Origin: Bradyrhizobium sp. 4
Lineage (GTDB): Bacteria; Pseudomonadota; Alphaproteobacteria; Rhizobiales; Xanthobacteraceae
Assembly (NCBI RefSeq): GCF_023100905.1
Contig: NZ_CP064686.1
Span: forward strand, 7,280,001 to 7,344,000
Length of the DNA stretch: 64,000 nucleotides
Reading direction: 5' to 3'
The translations under genes and the position numbers were made by a program. Positions 9,512 to 20,040 of this stretch are shown one piece after another; within the stretch, counting starts at the first letter, position 1; every line of letters starts with the position of its first letter. The notes below the pieces were generated by a model, which had not been told where the DNA came from, made no database searches, and saw only the letters and a program-made list of their open reading frames with translations.

Positions 9512-9544
9512 CTCTCCCGCTTGCGACAAGCGCAAGCGGGAGAG
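9512..9544. repeat. Long intercistronic hairpin in the sugar operon
   Basis: Perfect 14-bp inverted repeat (CTCTCCCGCTTGCG and complement) with a 5-base loop between the binding-protein gene and the aldo/keto reductase gene. No U-run follows on the minus strand. Such hairpins after binding-protein genes often protect the upstream message and lower expression of distal genes; that role is inferred. Confidence 0.6.
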
Positions 9545-9574
9545 GCACGCAGGAGCGCGGGGCTGGCGACGCTC

Positions 9575-10507
9575 CTACTTCAACATCTGCGCAACGTTGT
9601 CCTTGGTCACGAGATCGAGGCCGGTATAAACGATCTCCGGCACCTTCTCGCCTTTCTTGATGGCGAGCAGCGTGTCCATCGCCTTCTCGCCCATCTCGAA
9701 CGGACGCTGGCCGACCAGCGCATTGGCATAGCCATCGCGCAACAGCTCGAGCTGCATCTTCAGCGTATCGGCCACGACAAGCGTGAACTTGCCGGAATCG
9801 ATATCCTTCTTGTACCTGGACGCGAAGGCCTTGAAGCCTTCGGGGGCGAACATCGGCCAGCCGCCGATGGGAACGATCGCGGCGAGGTCGGGCGTCGCGG
9901 TGCGCATGTCAGTCATCTGCTGGACCGCCAGCGCGGGATCGTCGTTGCAGAACGTTGGAGAGCCCGCGACCTCGGTCCATTTCGAGCCCTTCAGCGCCTC
10001 GCGGACGCCGTCGACGCGTTCAGCGAGGTTCTTGGCGCCGGGACCACCCGAGACCATGGCATATTTGCCGCCGTCGGGCCGCAGCTTCAGGAGCTGCTTG
10101 CCGAGGGCGACGCCGAACTCCTTGTTGTTGGTGCCGATATAAGCGATGCGCTTGGCGCCGGGCGCATCGGCGTCGAAGGTGATGACGGGGATGCCGGCCG
10201 CGGTCGCCGCGTCGATCGACTTGGTCATCGCCGCGACGTCGGCAACCGAAATGGCGAGGCCGTCGACCTTCTGAGTGACGAAGTCCTGGATGATCTGGGC
10301 CTGCGTCGCCGGCTCGTGCTCGACCGGCCCCTTGTAGATGCACTCGATGTTGCCGAGCTCCTTGGCACGCTTCAGGCAGCCGTCGCGCGCGAAGTCGAAG
10401 AACGGATTGTTCATCGCCTTGGGCACGATCACGAACCGGTAGTTTGCGGCAAACGCCGGCGTAGCCATCATCGCGACCGCGATGCCGGCAAGTAGATATT
10501 TCCTCAT
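9575..10507 (-). CDS. Sugar ABC transporter periplasmic binding protein
   Basis: 310-residue periplasmic binding protein of the RbsB/type-1 family. A signal peptide is clear: MRKYLLAGIAVAMMATPAFA then ANYRF. The mature part has the family features VVPKAMNNPFFDFARDGC, FDADAPGAKRIAYIGTNNKE and PIGGWPMFAPEG. ATG 10507 follows GGAGGAG at good spacing, so the longer frame from 10519 is not used. It delivers the sugar to the permease and ATPase encoded upstream in the same operon. Confidence 0.92.
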   Translation of the reverse strand: MRKYLLAGIAVAMMATPAFAANYRFVIVPKAMNNPFFDFARDGCLKRAKELGNIECIYKGPVEHEPATQAQIIQDFVTQKVDGLAISVADVAAMTKSIDAATAAGIPVITFDADAPGAKRIAYIGTNNKEFGVALGKQLLKLRPDGGKYAMVSGGPGAKNLAERVDGVREALKGSKWTEVAGSPTFCNDDPALAVQQMTDMRTATPDLAAIVPIGGWPMFAPEGFKAFASRYKKDIDSGKFTLVVADTLKMQLELLRDGYANALVGQRPFEMGEKAMDTLLAIKKGEKVPEIVYTGLDLVTKDNVAQMLK

Positions 10508-10601
10508 CGTCTCCTCCACCCTTCTTTGGCGCCTGTCCTCTCAAGATCGTCCGGGAAGTGGACAGGCGGCATTTTCGTTGCCGTCCCGGAACGACGTCGT
10601 T

Positions 10602-11687
10602 TCAGATCATCCGCGAGCGGATGCGGTCGACCAATACGGCCAGGATGATGATCACGCCCACCAGCGTCTGCTGCCAGTAGGAGCTAACCTGGGCGAGCAC
10701 GAGGCCGTTGCGGATCACCTCGAGCAGCACGCAGCCGACGATGGCGCCAAGCGGTCCACCGATGCCGCCGGCGAGATTGGCACCGCCGATGACGGCCGCG
10801 GCGATCACGTTGAGCTCGTAGGACGTCGCCATGTTGGCCGGCGCCGACCCAAGCCAGCCCGAGATGATGATGCCCTGGAGGCCTGCGGCGAGCGCGCAGA
10901 TCACATAGACCTCGATCTTCACCCGCACGACCGGGATGCCGGTGAGTTCGGCCGCCTTCTCGTTGCCGCCGAGCGCGAACACGTGACGGCCGAACGAGCT
11001 GTGGTGCAGCACCACGGCCATCGCCAGCGCGAGGACGATCAGATAAATGAATGGCACGGGCACGCCGAGCACGTCGCCCGAGGTGAGCGCGTAGAAATAA
11101 TCGGCATCCGGCCCACCTGGGAAGCTGCCGCGTCCGTTCGAGACGACATAGCCGAGCCCGCGCACGATCGAGAGCATGCCGAGCGTGGTGACGAACGGCG
11201 ACAGGCCGAGCACCGCGATACAGAAGCCGTTGACGAGGCCGGCGAGCAGCGCGACGCCGAGGCCGGCGAGAAGCGAGACCACCAGGATCAGGCCGGGGAC
11301 ATTGGCAAGCACGGTCTTGCCGTCGGCCGCCATGTGCACGAACAGGGAGCCCGCCGGCGAGCCGGGCGCCGACAGCTCGGTCATCACCATCGAGGTGACC
11401 ATGGCGGAGAAGCACATCATCGAGCCCACCGACAGATCGATGCCGCCGGTGATGATCACGAAGGTGACGCCGAGCGTCGCAATGGCGATGAAGGAGAAAT
11501 TCTTCGCCACGTTCTGCATGTTGCCTTCGGTGAAGAAGTACGGGCTGGCGAAATGCATGACCACCAGCAGCACCGCCAGCGCGAGCAGGACATAGCCAGT
11601 CTGGGACGCGAAGATGCCGCGCTGCCACCATCTGATCTTGCCGATGTTCGAAAAGGTGATCGGGGATTCCATGGGCATGGCCATCAC
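10602..11687 (-). CDS. Sugar ABC transporter permease (RbsC/FrcC type)
   Basis: 361-residue inner-membrane permease of the monosaccharide family, very hydrophobic with about 8-10 membrane segments. Signatures are FVIITGGIDLSVGSMMCFSA and GGNEKAAELTGIPVVRVK, followed by VIGGANLAGGIGGPLGAI. It overlaps the ATPase gene by 4 bases, which indicates translational coupling. It probably works as a homodimer with the 252-residue ATPase. Confidence 0.92.
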   Translation of the reverse strand: MMAMPMESPITFSNIGKIRWWQRGIFASQTGYVLLALAVLLVVMHFASPYFFTEGNMQNVAKNFSFIAIATLGVTFVIITGGIDLSVGSMMCFSAMVTSMVMTELSAPGSPAGSLFVHMAADGKTVLANVPGLILVVSLLAGLGVALLAGLVNGFCIAVLGLSPFVTTLGMLSIVRGLGYVVSNGRGSFPGGPDADYFYALTSGDVLGVPVPFIYLIVLALAMAVVLHHSSFGRHVFALGGNEKAAELTGIPVVRVKIEVYVICALAAGLQGIIISGWLGSAPANMATSYELNVIAAAVIGGANLAGGIGGPLGAIVGCVLLEVIRNGLVLAQVSSYWQQTLVGVIIILAVLVDRIRSRMI

Positions 11688-12442
11688 GCCGCCTCCTTCG
11701 CGCCGGTGATCAGGGCGGTGACCTCCTCGGGGGAGGTCTGGTGGATGGGCTTATCGGCCCGCTTTTCGCCGCGGCGCATGACGATGACGCGATCGCACAC
11801 CGCGAACACGTCCGGCATGCGATGCGAGATCAGCATCACGGCAACGCCCTGCTCTTTCAGCCGGTGGATCAGGCCGAGCACCTGCTCGACCTGGCGGACC
11901 GAGATCGCGGCCGTGGGCTCGTCCATCATGACCAGCTTCGCGTTGGAGAGCCGCGTCCGCGCGATCGCAACCGCCTGGCGCTGCCCGCCCGACATCTGCT
12001 TGACGAGATCGTCGGGGCGCGTCTCCGAGCGCAGCTCACCGAACAGCTCCAACGCACGCGCCGCCATCGCCTTGTGGTCGAGCAACGCGAACGGCCCGAT
12101 CCTGCGCTTCAGCTCGCGGCCGAGAAAGACGTTGGCCGCCGCGGTGAGATTGTCGGCGAGCGCAAGGTCCTGATAGACCACCTCGATGCCTACGCCGCGG
12201 GCATCGACGGGCCGGTTGAAATGAACCGCGCTGCCGGCGAAGCGGATTTCGCCGTGGCTGGGGCGGAAATTCCCGGCGATGATCTTGACCAGCGTCGACT
12301 TGCCCGCGCCGTTGTCGCCCATCAGGCCGACGACCTCGCCGGGAAGGACCTGCATGTCGACATCATGCAGCGCGCGGATCGCGCCGAACTCCTTGCCTAT
12401 GCCGGTCAGCTCGAGGACCGGTGTCGCTTGTGCATTTGTCAT
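11684..12442 (-). CDS. Sugar ABC transporter ATP-binding protein (single-domain)
   Basis: 252-residue ATPase with one nucleotide-binding domain. Walker A is GDNGAGKST near residues 42-50, the signature is MSGGQRQAVAIAR, and Walker B is LVMMDEPTAA. RbsA/XylG-type sugar ATPases carry two such domains in about 500 residues. This half-size form resembles the FrcA type found in rhizobia. It lies 12 bases after xylA. Confidence 0.9.
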   Translation of the reverse strand: MTNAQATPVLELTGIGKEFGAIRALHDVDMQVLPGEVVGLMGDNGAGKSTLVKIIAGNFRPSHGEIRFAGSAVHFNRPVDARGVGIEVVYQDLALADNLTAAANVFLGRELKRRIGPFALLDHKAMAARALELFGELRSETRPDDLVKQMSGGQRQAVAIARTRLSNAKLVMMDEPTAAISVRQVEQVLGLIHRLKEQGVAVMLISHRMPDVFAVCDRVIVMRRGEKRADKPIHQTSPEEVTALITGAKEAA

Positions 12443-12454
12443 CAGCGGCCTTCC

Positions 12455-13777
12455 TCAGACGTAGCGGTTGACGAGGGATTCCAGATATTCCTGCCGGCCC
12501 GAGCGCGGCTGCGGGTCAAAGCCCGGGCCGTGCGCGCGGTCGGCAAGTTCGGCAAGCGAGCGCTGCCCGCCGAGAATGGCGCGGCCCTCGGGCCCGGCCC
12601 ATCCCTCGTAACGTTTCGCAAGCGGCGCAGTGAACACGCCGGCGTCGAGCATGTCCGCGGCGGCGAGCAACGCCCGCGCGCAGGCATCCATCGAGCCGAC
12701 ATGGGCATGGATCAGATCGTCGGGATCGATCGACTGGCGGCGGATCTTGGCGTCGAAATTCAGCCCGCCGGAGCTGAAGCCGCCGCGGCTCAGGAGCTCA
12801 TGGAACACCAGGGCAAGCTCGGGCACGTTCATCGCGAACTGGTCGGTGTCCCAGCCGAGCAGATCGTCGCCGCGGTTGATGTCGAGCGAGCCGAACACAC
12901 CCAGCGCCTGCGCGAGTGCGACCTCGTGATGGAAGGAGTGGCCGGCGAGGATGGCGTGGTTCTGCTCGATGTTGAGCTTGACGTCCTTCAGCAGGTCGTA
13001 ACGCGCGAGGAAGCCATAGCAGGTAGCGACGTCGAAATCATATTGGTGCTTGGTCGGCTCCTTCGGCTTCGGCTCGATCAGGATCGGCCCCTTGAAGCCG
13101 ATCTTGTGCTTGTGCTCGACGACGAGCGAGACGAAGCGGCCGAGCTGGTCGAGCTCGCGCTTGAGATCGGTGTTGAGCAGCGTCTCATAGCCCTCGCGCC
13201 CGCCCCACAGCACATAGTTCTGGCCGCCGAGACGGTGCGTCACTTCCAGCGCGGCGCGGACCTGGCCGGCGGCATAGGTGAATATCTCGGGATCCGGATT
13301 GGTGGCCGCGCCCGCCATGTAGCGCCGATGCGTGAACAGATTGGCGGTGCCCCAGAGCAGGCGTACCTTGCTCGAGGCCATCTTCGCTTCGAACAGATCG
13401 GCGATGGCATTGAGGTTGGCGACGGATTCCGCGAGTGAGTTCCCTTCCGGCGCCGCATCGACGTCGTGGAAGGTGAAAAAGGGCACGTCGAGCAAGCGAA
13501 ACAGCTCGAAGGCAACGTCGGCCTTGGCGCGCGCCTGCGCCATCGCATCGGTGCCGTGGTGCCAGGGCCGCAGGAACGTCTCGCCGCCAAAGGGATCGCC
13601 GCCGGGCCAGCACAACGAGTGCCAATAGCAGACCGCAAAACGCAGATGGTCCTCCATCCTGCGGCCATGGACGAGGCGGTCCTTGTCGTACCAGCGGAAG
13701 GTGGGCGAGTTTCCCGCATCCTTGCCGGCGAAGGCGACAGGTGCGGTTGTATCGAAGAATTTCACAGACGCGTTCAC
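12455..13777 (-). CDS. xylA: Xylose isomerase
   Basis: 440-residue cytoplasmic enzyme converting D-xylose to D-xylulose. The catalytic His-Asp site FFTFHDVDAAPEG is present. Metal-binding segments are EPKPKEPTKHQYDFD, NIEQNHAILAGHSFHHE and GSLDINRGDDLLGWDTDQF. Length fits the class II enzyme. It follows xylB directly, with no gap, and precedes the ABC ATPase gene, so uptake and first catabolic steps share one transcript. Confidence 0.96.
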   Translation of the reverse strand: MNASVKFFDTTAPVAFAGKDAGNSPTFRWYDKDRLVHGRRMEDHLRFAVCYWHSLCWPGGDPFGGETFLRPWHHGTDAMAQARAKADVAFELFRLLDVPFFTFHDVDAAPEGNSLAESVANLNAIADLFEAKMASSKVRLLWGTANLFTHRRYMAGAATNPDPEIFTYAAGQVRAALEVTHRLGGQNYVLWGGREGYETLLNTDLKRELDQLGRFVSLVVEHKHKIGFKGPILIEPKPKEPTKHQYDFDVATCYGFLARYDLLKDVKLNIEQNHAILAGHSFHHEVALAQALGVFGSLDINRGDDLLGWDTDQFAMNVPELALVFHELLSRGGFSSGGLNFDAKIRRQSIDPDDLIHAHVGSMDACARALLAAADMLDAGVFTAPLAKRYEGWAGPEGRAILGGQRSLAELADRAHGPGFDPQPRSGRQEYLESLVNRYV

Positions 13778-15232
<1,455 letters not shown>

Positions 15233-15314
15233 GCCGTCCTCCCTTTCGCCTGTTGCGGTGCGCGAACTCAAAGTCGCCTTATCCGCAACGGGTCATTTTG
15301 AATTCCACCTGCCG
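15233..15314 (-). promoter_or_regulatory. Candidate LacI operator/promoter region before xylB
   Basis: 82-base gap between the regulator and xylB. It contains CGCAAC-N3-TCATTTTGA (15285-15301 on the plus strand). The region before the LacI gene has the closely matching CGCAAC directly followed by TCATTTTGA at 16405-16419. Shared sequence at both places suggests a regulator binding site, not proven. Confidence 0.4.
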
Positions 15315-16373
15315 CTAAGGCAGATTGTCCCGCATCACGATGTCGATCCTGATCTTCTCCTGTTCGCGCAAGATCGGCTCGCCACGGGCGAGCGCGAGCA
15401 GCACACGCACGGCGGCGCGCGCTTCATGTCCGGGGTTCTGCGAGATCGCGGCATGCATCACGCCCTGCAGCAGCAGCCGGCGCGTCAGCGCAGTGACGTC
15501 GTGTCCGACAAACACCACCTGCTTGTCGCGGCTGGCATCGCCCAAGGCCTTTTCATTCAACGCGTTGGCGACGCCTTGCGTACCGGCGCCGACATTATAA
15601 AGACCCACGATGTCGGCATGCCGGCTCAACAGCCGCGTCAACACCTGCTCCGAACGCGCGTCCTCGTCGCGTCCTTCGAGCACCGGCAGCACGCTGAGGC
15701 CGGGGAATTCCGACGCCATCACCTGGTTGAAGCCAAAAATGCGCTCGGCATGATCGCGCAGGCCCTGCGAGCCCGCGACGATCGCGACCTTGCCGGACTT
15801 TTGTCCGACCAGCCGCCCGACCAGCGCGCCGGCGGTGCGTCCCGCGGCAATGTTGTCGATGCCGACATAATGGTGCCGGCGCGACGACGGCACGTCGGAG
15901 ACCAGCGTCACGACCTTGGCGCCGGCATCGACGAGATCGTCGATCGCGGCGCGGACGCCGGGATGGTCCAGCGCCACCACGGCGATGCCGTCGTAATCGT
16001 CGGAGAGCCCTTCCAGGGAAGCCGCGAGCACGGACGGATCGAACACGTCGGTCGCGACGGTCTCGACACCAAGGCGGCGTGACGACAACCAGCCCGACAT
16101 CTCGCCGAGATAATCCTGAATCTGCTGCATGAACGGGTTCGGCCCCGACGGCATCACAAAGGCAAAACGGCGGGCGCGGCCGCGGGCGAGCTCGGCGGCG
16201 GCCACGTGAGGCTGGAACGAATTGCGCTCGATCGCCTCTTTGACGCGCCGGACCGTATCCGGCCGCACGCCCGGACGATTGTGCAGGACGCGGTCCACCG
16301 TCGCGAGGCTGACGCCGGCCTGGCGGGCGATGTCCTTCAGCGTCAGCGCGGTCGTGGTGAGCGTCTCGGCCAT
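15315..16373 (-). CDS. LacI-family transcriptional regulator of the sugar operon
   Basis: 352-residue regulator. The N-terminal helix-turn-helix is LTLKDIARQAGVSLATVDRVLH with the hinge helix near residues 55-65, followed by a periplasmic-binding-protein-like sensor domain (FVMPSGPNPFMQQIQDYLG). It lies upstream of xylB in the same direction. It most likely represses or adjusts the xylBA-ABC operon in response to a sugar. The inducer is inferred to be xylose or a related sugar. Confidence 0.88.
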   Translation of the reverse strand: MAETLTTTALTLKDIARQAGVSLATVDRVLHNRPGVRPDTVRRVKEAIERNSFQPHVAAAELARGRARRFAFVMPSGPNPFMQQIQDYLGEMSGWLSSRRLGVETVATDVFDPSVLAASLEGLSDDYDGIAVVALDHPGVRAAIDDLVDAGAKVVTLVSDVPSSRRHHYVGIDNIAAGRTAGALVGRLVGQKSGKVAIVAGSQGLRDHAERIFGFNQVMASEFPGLSVLPVLEGRDEDARSEQVLTRLLSRHADIVGLYNVGAGTQGVANALNEKALGDASRDKQVVFVGHDVTALTRRLLLQGVMHAAISQNPGHEARAAVRVLLALARGEPILREQEKIRIDIVMRDNLP

Positions 16374-16394
16374 GGCTGAAGGCTAGCAGAGGTG

Positions 16395-16421
16395 TTTTGA
16401 GGTACGCAACTCATTTTGAGG
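16395..16421. promoter_or_regulatory. Direct repeat TTTTGAGG x2 before the LacI gene
   Basis: Two copies of TTTTGAGG, at 16395-16402 and 16414-16421, are separated by 11 bases containing CGCAAC. They lie 22-48 bases upstream of the LacI-type start codon. The second copy overlaps the TCATTTTGA motif also found before xylB, so it may be an autoregulatory operator. Confidence 0.4.
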
Positions 16422-16485
16422 GGCGGCAGGCATTTTCCGGCAGCTGGGCCTAGGAACAGCCTTTCCTGTCCGCCGTTGCTGCCCC

Positions 16486-17013
16486 GTGCGTAACGATATC
16501 ACCCATGATCCCGGCGAGGGATTGAGCCCGACGCTCGAGCGCAACATCCAGGCGTTGGTCGCGCGCCGCCGCCGCGAGCAGCGCGCCGCCAAGGGTCAGG
16601 AAAAGGTAGCCGATGCGATCACGGCGTTCACCGGCAGCATGGCGTTCGTCTATCTCCACGTCGCGGTGTTCGGCTTCTGGATCATCGCCAATCTGCACTG
16701 GCTGCCGGGAATTCCGGCCTGGGACGAGAGCTTCGTGGTGCTGGCAATGATTGCTTCGGTCGAGGCGATCTTCCTGTCGACATTCGTGCTGATCTCGCAG
16801 AACCGCATGAGCGCAGCAGCGGATAAGCGCGCCGATCTCGATCTCCAGATCAGCCTGCTCGCCGAGCACGAATTGACCAAGGTTGCCCGCCTCCTCACGC
16901 GGATCGCCGAGCGGCTGGACGTCCAGCCCGACTCGAAGCGGGATCTGGAGGAGGCAAGCCGCGACATCGCCCCCGAGCGCGTGCTCGATAGGATCGAGCA
17001 GACGCGCTCCTGA
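16486..17013 (+). CDS. DUF1003 membrane protein
   Basis: 175-residue protein of the DUF1003 family. Two membrane segments are predicted, near residues 50-67 (MAFVYLHVAVFGFWIIAN) and 85-105 (VVLAMIASVEAIFLSTFVLIS), joined by a short loop with the family motif. The family motif SQNRMSAAADKRADLDLQI follows, then a C-terminal helical tail. The start is GTG at 16486. Function of the family is unknown. Confidence 0.8.
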   Translation: MRNDITHDPGEGLSPTLERNIQALVARRRREQRAAKGQEKVADAITAFTGSMAFVYLHVAVFGFWIIANLHWLPGIPAWDESFVVLAMIASVEAIFLSTFVLISQNRMSAAADKRADLDLQISLLAEHELTKVARLLTRIAERLDVQPDSKRDLEEASRDIAPERVLDRIEQTRS

Positions 17014-17014
17014 G

Positions 17015-17482
17015 CTATCGGCTCGCCGACAGATCCAGGGTCAGGAACAGGCTGTTGGGATCGTCGACATAGCCTTGGAACGGGCCGCAGAGGACAAAGC
17101 CATGCGCCCGGTAGAGCGCGTGCGCCGGCTTGAAATAATCCCACGAGCCGGTCTCGAGGCTGAGCCGCGCCATGCCGCGCGCGCGGGCTTCCGTGATGAT
17201 GTGGCGGAGCATCTCACCGCCAAAGCCGCGCCGGCGCGTGGTCTGGAGCGTGTGCATCGACTTCACCTCGCCATGCGCTCCCGACAGCGACTTCAGCGCA
17301 CCGGTGGCGACCAGCGTGTCGCCGTCCCAGCCGGTCCAGAACGCGACTTCCGGGGCACGAAGCCCGGCGAGATCAAGCGCATGCGCACTGCCCGGCGCGG
17401 TCTGTGCTCGCGCCGCCGCAACGTGATGGTCGAGCAGCGCGATGACGCGTGGATCAAAGGTGTCGCCGGTGCGGATCTGCAT
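17015..17482 (-). CDS. GNAT-family N-acetyltransferase
   Basis: 155-residue acetyltransferase of the GNAT fold. The acetyl-CoA loop is TTRRRGFGGEMLRHIITEA, followed by LSLETGSWDYFKPAHALYR and HGFVLCGPFQGY, as in PA4866/YhdJ-like small acetyltransferases. It lies 9 bases after the XRE-cupin gene in the same direction and is probably co-transcribed with it. Substrate unknown. Confidence 0.82.
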   Translation of the reverse strand: MQIRTGDTFDPRVIALLDHHVAAARAQTAPGSAHALDLAGLRAPEVAFWTGWDGDTLVATGALKSLSGAHGEVKSMHTLQTTRRRGFGGEMLRHIITEARARGMARLSLETGSWDYFKPAHALYRAHGFVLCGPFQGYVDDPNSLFLTLDLSASR

Positions 17483-17491
17483 CGTCAGGGC

Positions 17492-18073
17492 TCACATCTT
17501 GCCGTAGGACGCGCCGCGGCGCGTGATGATGACGTAGCGCGCATCCTGTCTGGTCTCGTTCTCGAAGATCACCGCGCGCATCACGTCGAAATCGAGACAG
17601 TCGCCTTCGCGCAGGCGAACCGCCTTGGCGTCGATGTGCACCGCGATCGCACCCTCCAGCATCAGCAGTTGCTGGGTGAAGGCATTGCGCCCCCAGGGGC
17701 TGTACGGCACCCGCGCACCCGCCGGCAAATCGACGACGATGATCTCGATGCCGCTCGCCGCGTCCGTCGGCGAAGCGTGGCGGCGGCGATAGCCGCTGTC
17801 GGGATCGCGCCAGTGCGGCTGGTCGGCGAGCCGCACCAACCGCTCCGGCGGCTTTTCGGCCAACGCGACGACGTCGCTGAGCGACACGTCGAGCGCGGCG
17901 CAAAGTTTACCCAGCAGCGCAGCCGTCGCACTGCTCTGCGCCCGCTCTACCCGTCCGATCATCGCACGGCTGACGCCGGAGCGGCCTGCGAGCTCATTCA
18001 GCGTCATGCCGGCCTGCGTCCGAAGCGTCTTCAAGCGACGACCGATCGCGCGATCGAGCTTTTGCTGGTCCAT
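17492..18073 (-). CDS. XRE-family regulator with C-terminal cupin domain
   Basis: 193-residue regulator. The N-terminal helix-turn-helix is MTLNELAGRSGVSRAMIGRV at about residues 23-42; a cupin domain follows from about 110 to the end (VIFENETRQDARYVIITR). The family senses small molecules and often controls its neighbour, here the GNAT gene. ATG 18073 begins MDQQKLDRAIGRRLKTLR. The longer frame from 18130 has no family similarity. Confidence 0.85.
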   Translation of the reverse strand: MDQQKLDRAIGRRLKTLRTQAGMTLNELAGRSGVSRAMIGRVERAQSSATAALLGKLCAALDVSLSDVVALAEKPPERLVRLADQPHWRDPDSGYRRRHASPTDAASGIEIIVVDLPAGARVPYSPWGRNAFTQQLLMLEGAIAVHIDAKAVRLREGDCLDFDVMRAVIFENETRQDARYVIITRRGASYGKM

Positions 18074-18311
18074 TGCTTGTAGGTCCTGACTTTCATCCGA
18101 ACATGGCCCGGCGCGGTGACCGCAAGCCACCAGGCGAGAGAGCTTAACCGAGAGCGCGCCGGGTGCCGGTCACGACGAGCTAATATATTGGAAACTTGGT
18201 CTGGCGCACGCGAGAGAGCATCGGCCCTTCTTCGCCGAGGCTTCGAAGGGCATCCTGCTTCGCGTTGCCGAGATATCAAAGTCCTGCGAAGCGCCTTGAC
18301 GCGAAGCAGGG

Positions 18312-18385
18312 TGGAGCGGGCGAAGGGAATCGAACCCTCGTATGCAGCTTGGGAAGCTGCCGTTCTACCATTGAACTACGCCCGC
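18312..18385 (-). tRNA. tRNA-Gly (anticodon CCC)
   Basis: Cloverleaf on the minus strand. The acceptor stem is GCGGGCG / CGCCCGC. The anticodon stem GCAGC / GCTGC encloses loop TTCCCAA, giving anticodon CCC. The T-loop is GGTTCGATTCC. The CCA end is encoded (18312-18314). The D-arm GTTCAATGGTAGAAC is normal. Confidence 0.95.
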
Positions 18386-18556
18386 GGATGCGCAGCCTGC
18401 GCCCGCTCTGATTAGCCGAGACGGCGCATCTCGCCAAGCGCTTTGGCGCAGCCCGCCTGACCCTTCTTAAGTTTCCGTCAAGATTTTGGGTGCGCCAGAT
18501 TGTGGCGGTGTTATGATCGCCTGTCTGGGGAGACGTGCACTGAGTGGGGCGTGTGC

Positions 18557-19135
18557 ATGGTGGGGCGTGGCTACGCGATATTCGACACGACCATAGGGCG
18601 CTGCGGCATCATCTGGAGCAGCACCGGTATCGTCGCCGTGCAATTGCCGGAGGCGCGGGAGATCGACACCCGCCGCCGGATTTTCCAGGTCCATCCCGAG
18701 GCGCGCGAGCAGCGGCCTTCCGCGAACGCCGAGTTCGCAATCGAGGGCATCGTGGGCTTGCTGCAAGGCAGCGATGCCGATTTTTCCGAGGTCAGCCTGG
18801 ACGCGAGCGGCGTGCCCGGTTTCAACCGGCGGGTCTATGAAGCCGCCTGCGCCATCCCGCGCGGGGAGACGCGCACTTATCACGAGATCGCCAAGACGCT
18901 GGGCGCCTCCGGCGCCGCGCATTCGGTGGCACAGGCGATCGCGAGAAATCCCTACATGCTGATCGTGCCCTGCCACCGGGTGCTGGAGGCCGGCAATTAC
19001 ACCGACCGGCTCTCGCCCTATGGCGGCGTGATCTCCAAGCGGCGGCTGCTGTCGCTCGAGGGCGCCCATCCGATCGCCAGCAAGACGCTGTTCGACGTTC
19101 TGCTGCCCGTTGCCCCGCCGAGACCCTCCACCTAG
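18557..19135 (+). CDS. ogt: Methylated-DNA--protein-cysteine methyltransferase
   Basis: 192-residue suicide repair enzyme removing alkyl groups from O6-alkylguanine. The active-site motif PCHRV is present (NPYMLIVPCHRVLEAGN), as is the DNA-binding helix region YHEIAKTLGASGAAHSVAQA. ATG 18557 begins MVGRGYAIFDTTIG; the frame is open further upstream to 18500. It is followed after 9 bases by an AraC-family gene, so the two may be co-transcribed. Confidence 0.92.
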   Translation: MVGRGYAIFDTTIGRCGIIWSSTGIVAVQLPEAREIDTRRRIFQVHPEAREQRPSANAEFAIEGIVGLLQGSDADFSEVSLDASGVPGFNRRVYEAACAIPRGETRTYHEIAKTLGASGAAHSVAQAIARNPYMLIVPCHRVLEAGNYTDRLSPYGGVISKRRLLSLEGAHPIASKTLFDVLLPVAPPRPST

Positions 19136-19144
19136 ATAGGTGGC

Positions 19145-19984
19145 ATGGATGCAACGACGCTGCTGACCACCCCCTCGATGACGGTCTCCGAGTTTCGCTG
19201 CGACGCGGGACCGGACGACAGCCCGTTTGCGGAGTGCCGCACCGGCCATTCCATCGCCTATGTCCGCGCGGGCAGCTTTGGCTGTCATTGCCGCGCCGGC
19301 TTCTTCGAGCTGGTGGCCGGCTCGATGCTGGTCGGCGCGCCGGGCGAGGAATACACCTGCACGCATGAGCATGTCGCCGGCGACGTCTGCCTGTCCTTTT
19401 TCCTCAGCGACGATCTGGTCGACGCACTCGGCGGACGGCGCGACGTCTGGCAAGTCGGCGCGACGCCGCCGCTGCCCGAGCTGATGGTGCTGGGCGAACT
19501 CGCCCAGACGGCGGCAGATGGCAACAGCGACCTCGGTCTGGACGAGCTCGGGCAGATCCTCGCCGGTCGTTTCGTCGATGTCGTGTCGGGCAAGACGCGC
19601 AAGCCGACGACACCGACGGCGCGTGATCGCCGCCGCGCCGTGGAAGCCGCGCTGTGGATCGACGCGAACTCGCATGCCGAGGTCGACCTCGAACAGGCGG
19701 CGCGGCAGGCAGGCCTCAGCCCCTTCCACTTCCTGCGGCTGTTCTCCGCCGTGCTCGGCGTCACCCCGCATCAATATCTGGTGCGCTCGCGGCTGCGGCA
19801 TGCGGCGCGGCTGCTGACCGACGACGACATCGCAGTCACCGACATCGCCTATGACGTCGGCTTCGGCGATCTCTCCAACTTCGTCCGCACCTTCCACCGC
19901 GCCGCTGGCGTCTCGCCAACCAAGTTCCGTCAGGCCTCGAAGGGGGAGCGCAAGATTCTCCAAGAGCAGCTTGCGCTCAACTGA
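19145..19984 (+). CDS. AraC-family transcriptional regulator
   Basis: 279-residue regulator. The N-terminal half is cupin-like (TGHSIAYVRAGSFGCHCRAG). The C-terminal AraC domain has two helix-turn-helix units, from about residue 170 to 265: DLEQAARQAGLSPFHFLRLF and TDIAYDVGFGDLSNFVRTFH. It lies between ogt and a VOC protein gene. Its targets are probably these neighbours, by position only. Confidence 0.88.
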   Translation: MDATTLLTTPSMTVSEFRCDAGPDDSPFAECRTGHSIAYVRAGSFGCHCRAGFFELVAGSMLVGAPGEEYTCTHEHVAGDVCLSFFLSDDLVDALGGRRDVWQVGATPPLPELMVLGELAQTAADGNSDLGLDELGQILAGRFVDVVSGKTRKPTTPTARDRRRAVEAALWIDANSHAEVDLEQAARQAGLSPFHFLRLFSAVLGVTPHQYLVRSRLRHAARLLTDDDIAVTDIAYDVGFGDLSNFVRTFHRAAGVSPTKFRQASKGERKILQEQLALN

Positions 19985-20040
19985 CTAGGTTCGTCTCCGG
20001 CGCGCGCCGATTGCGGCGCGCTTTGGAAATGGAGACGACC

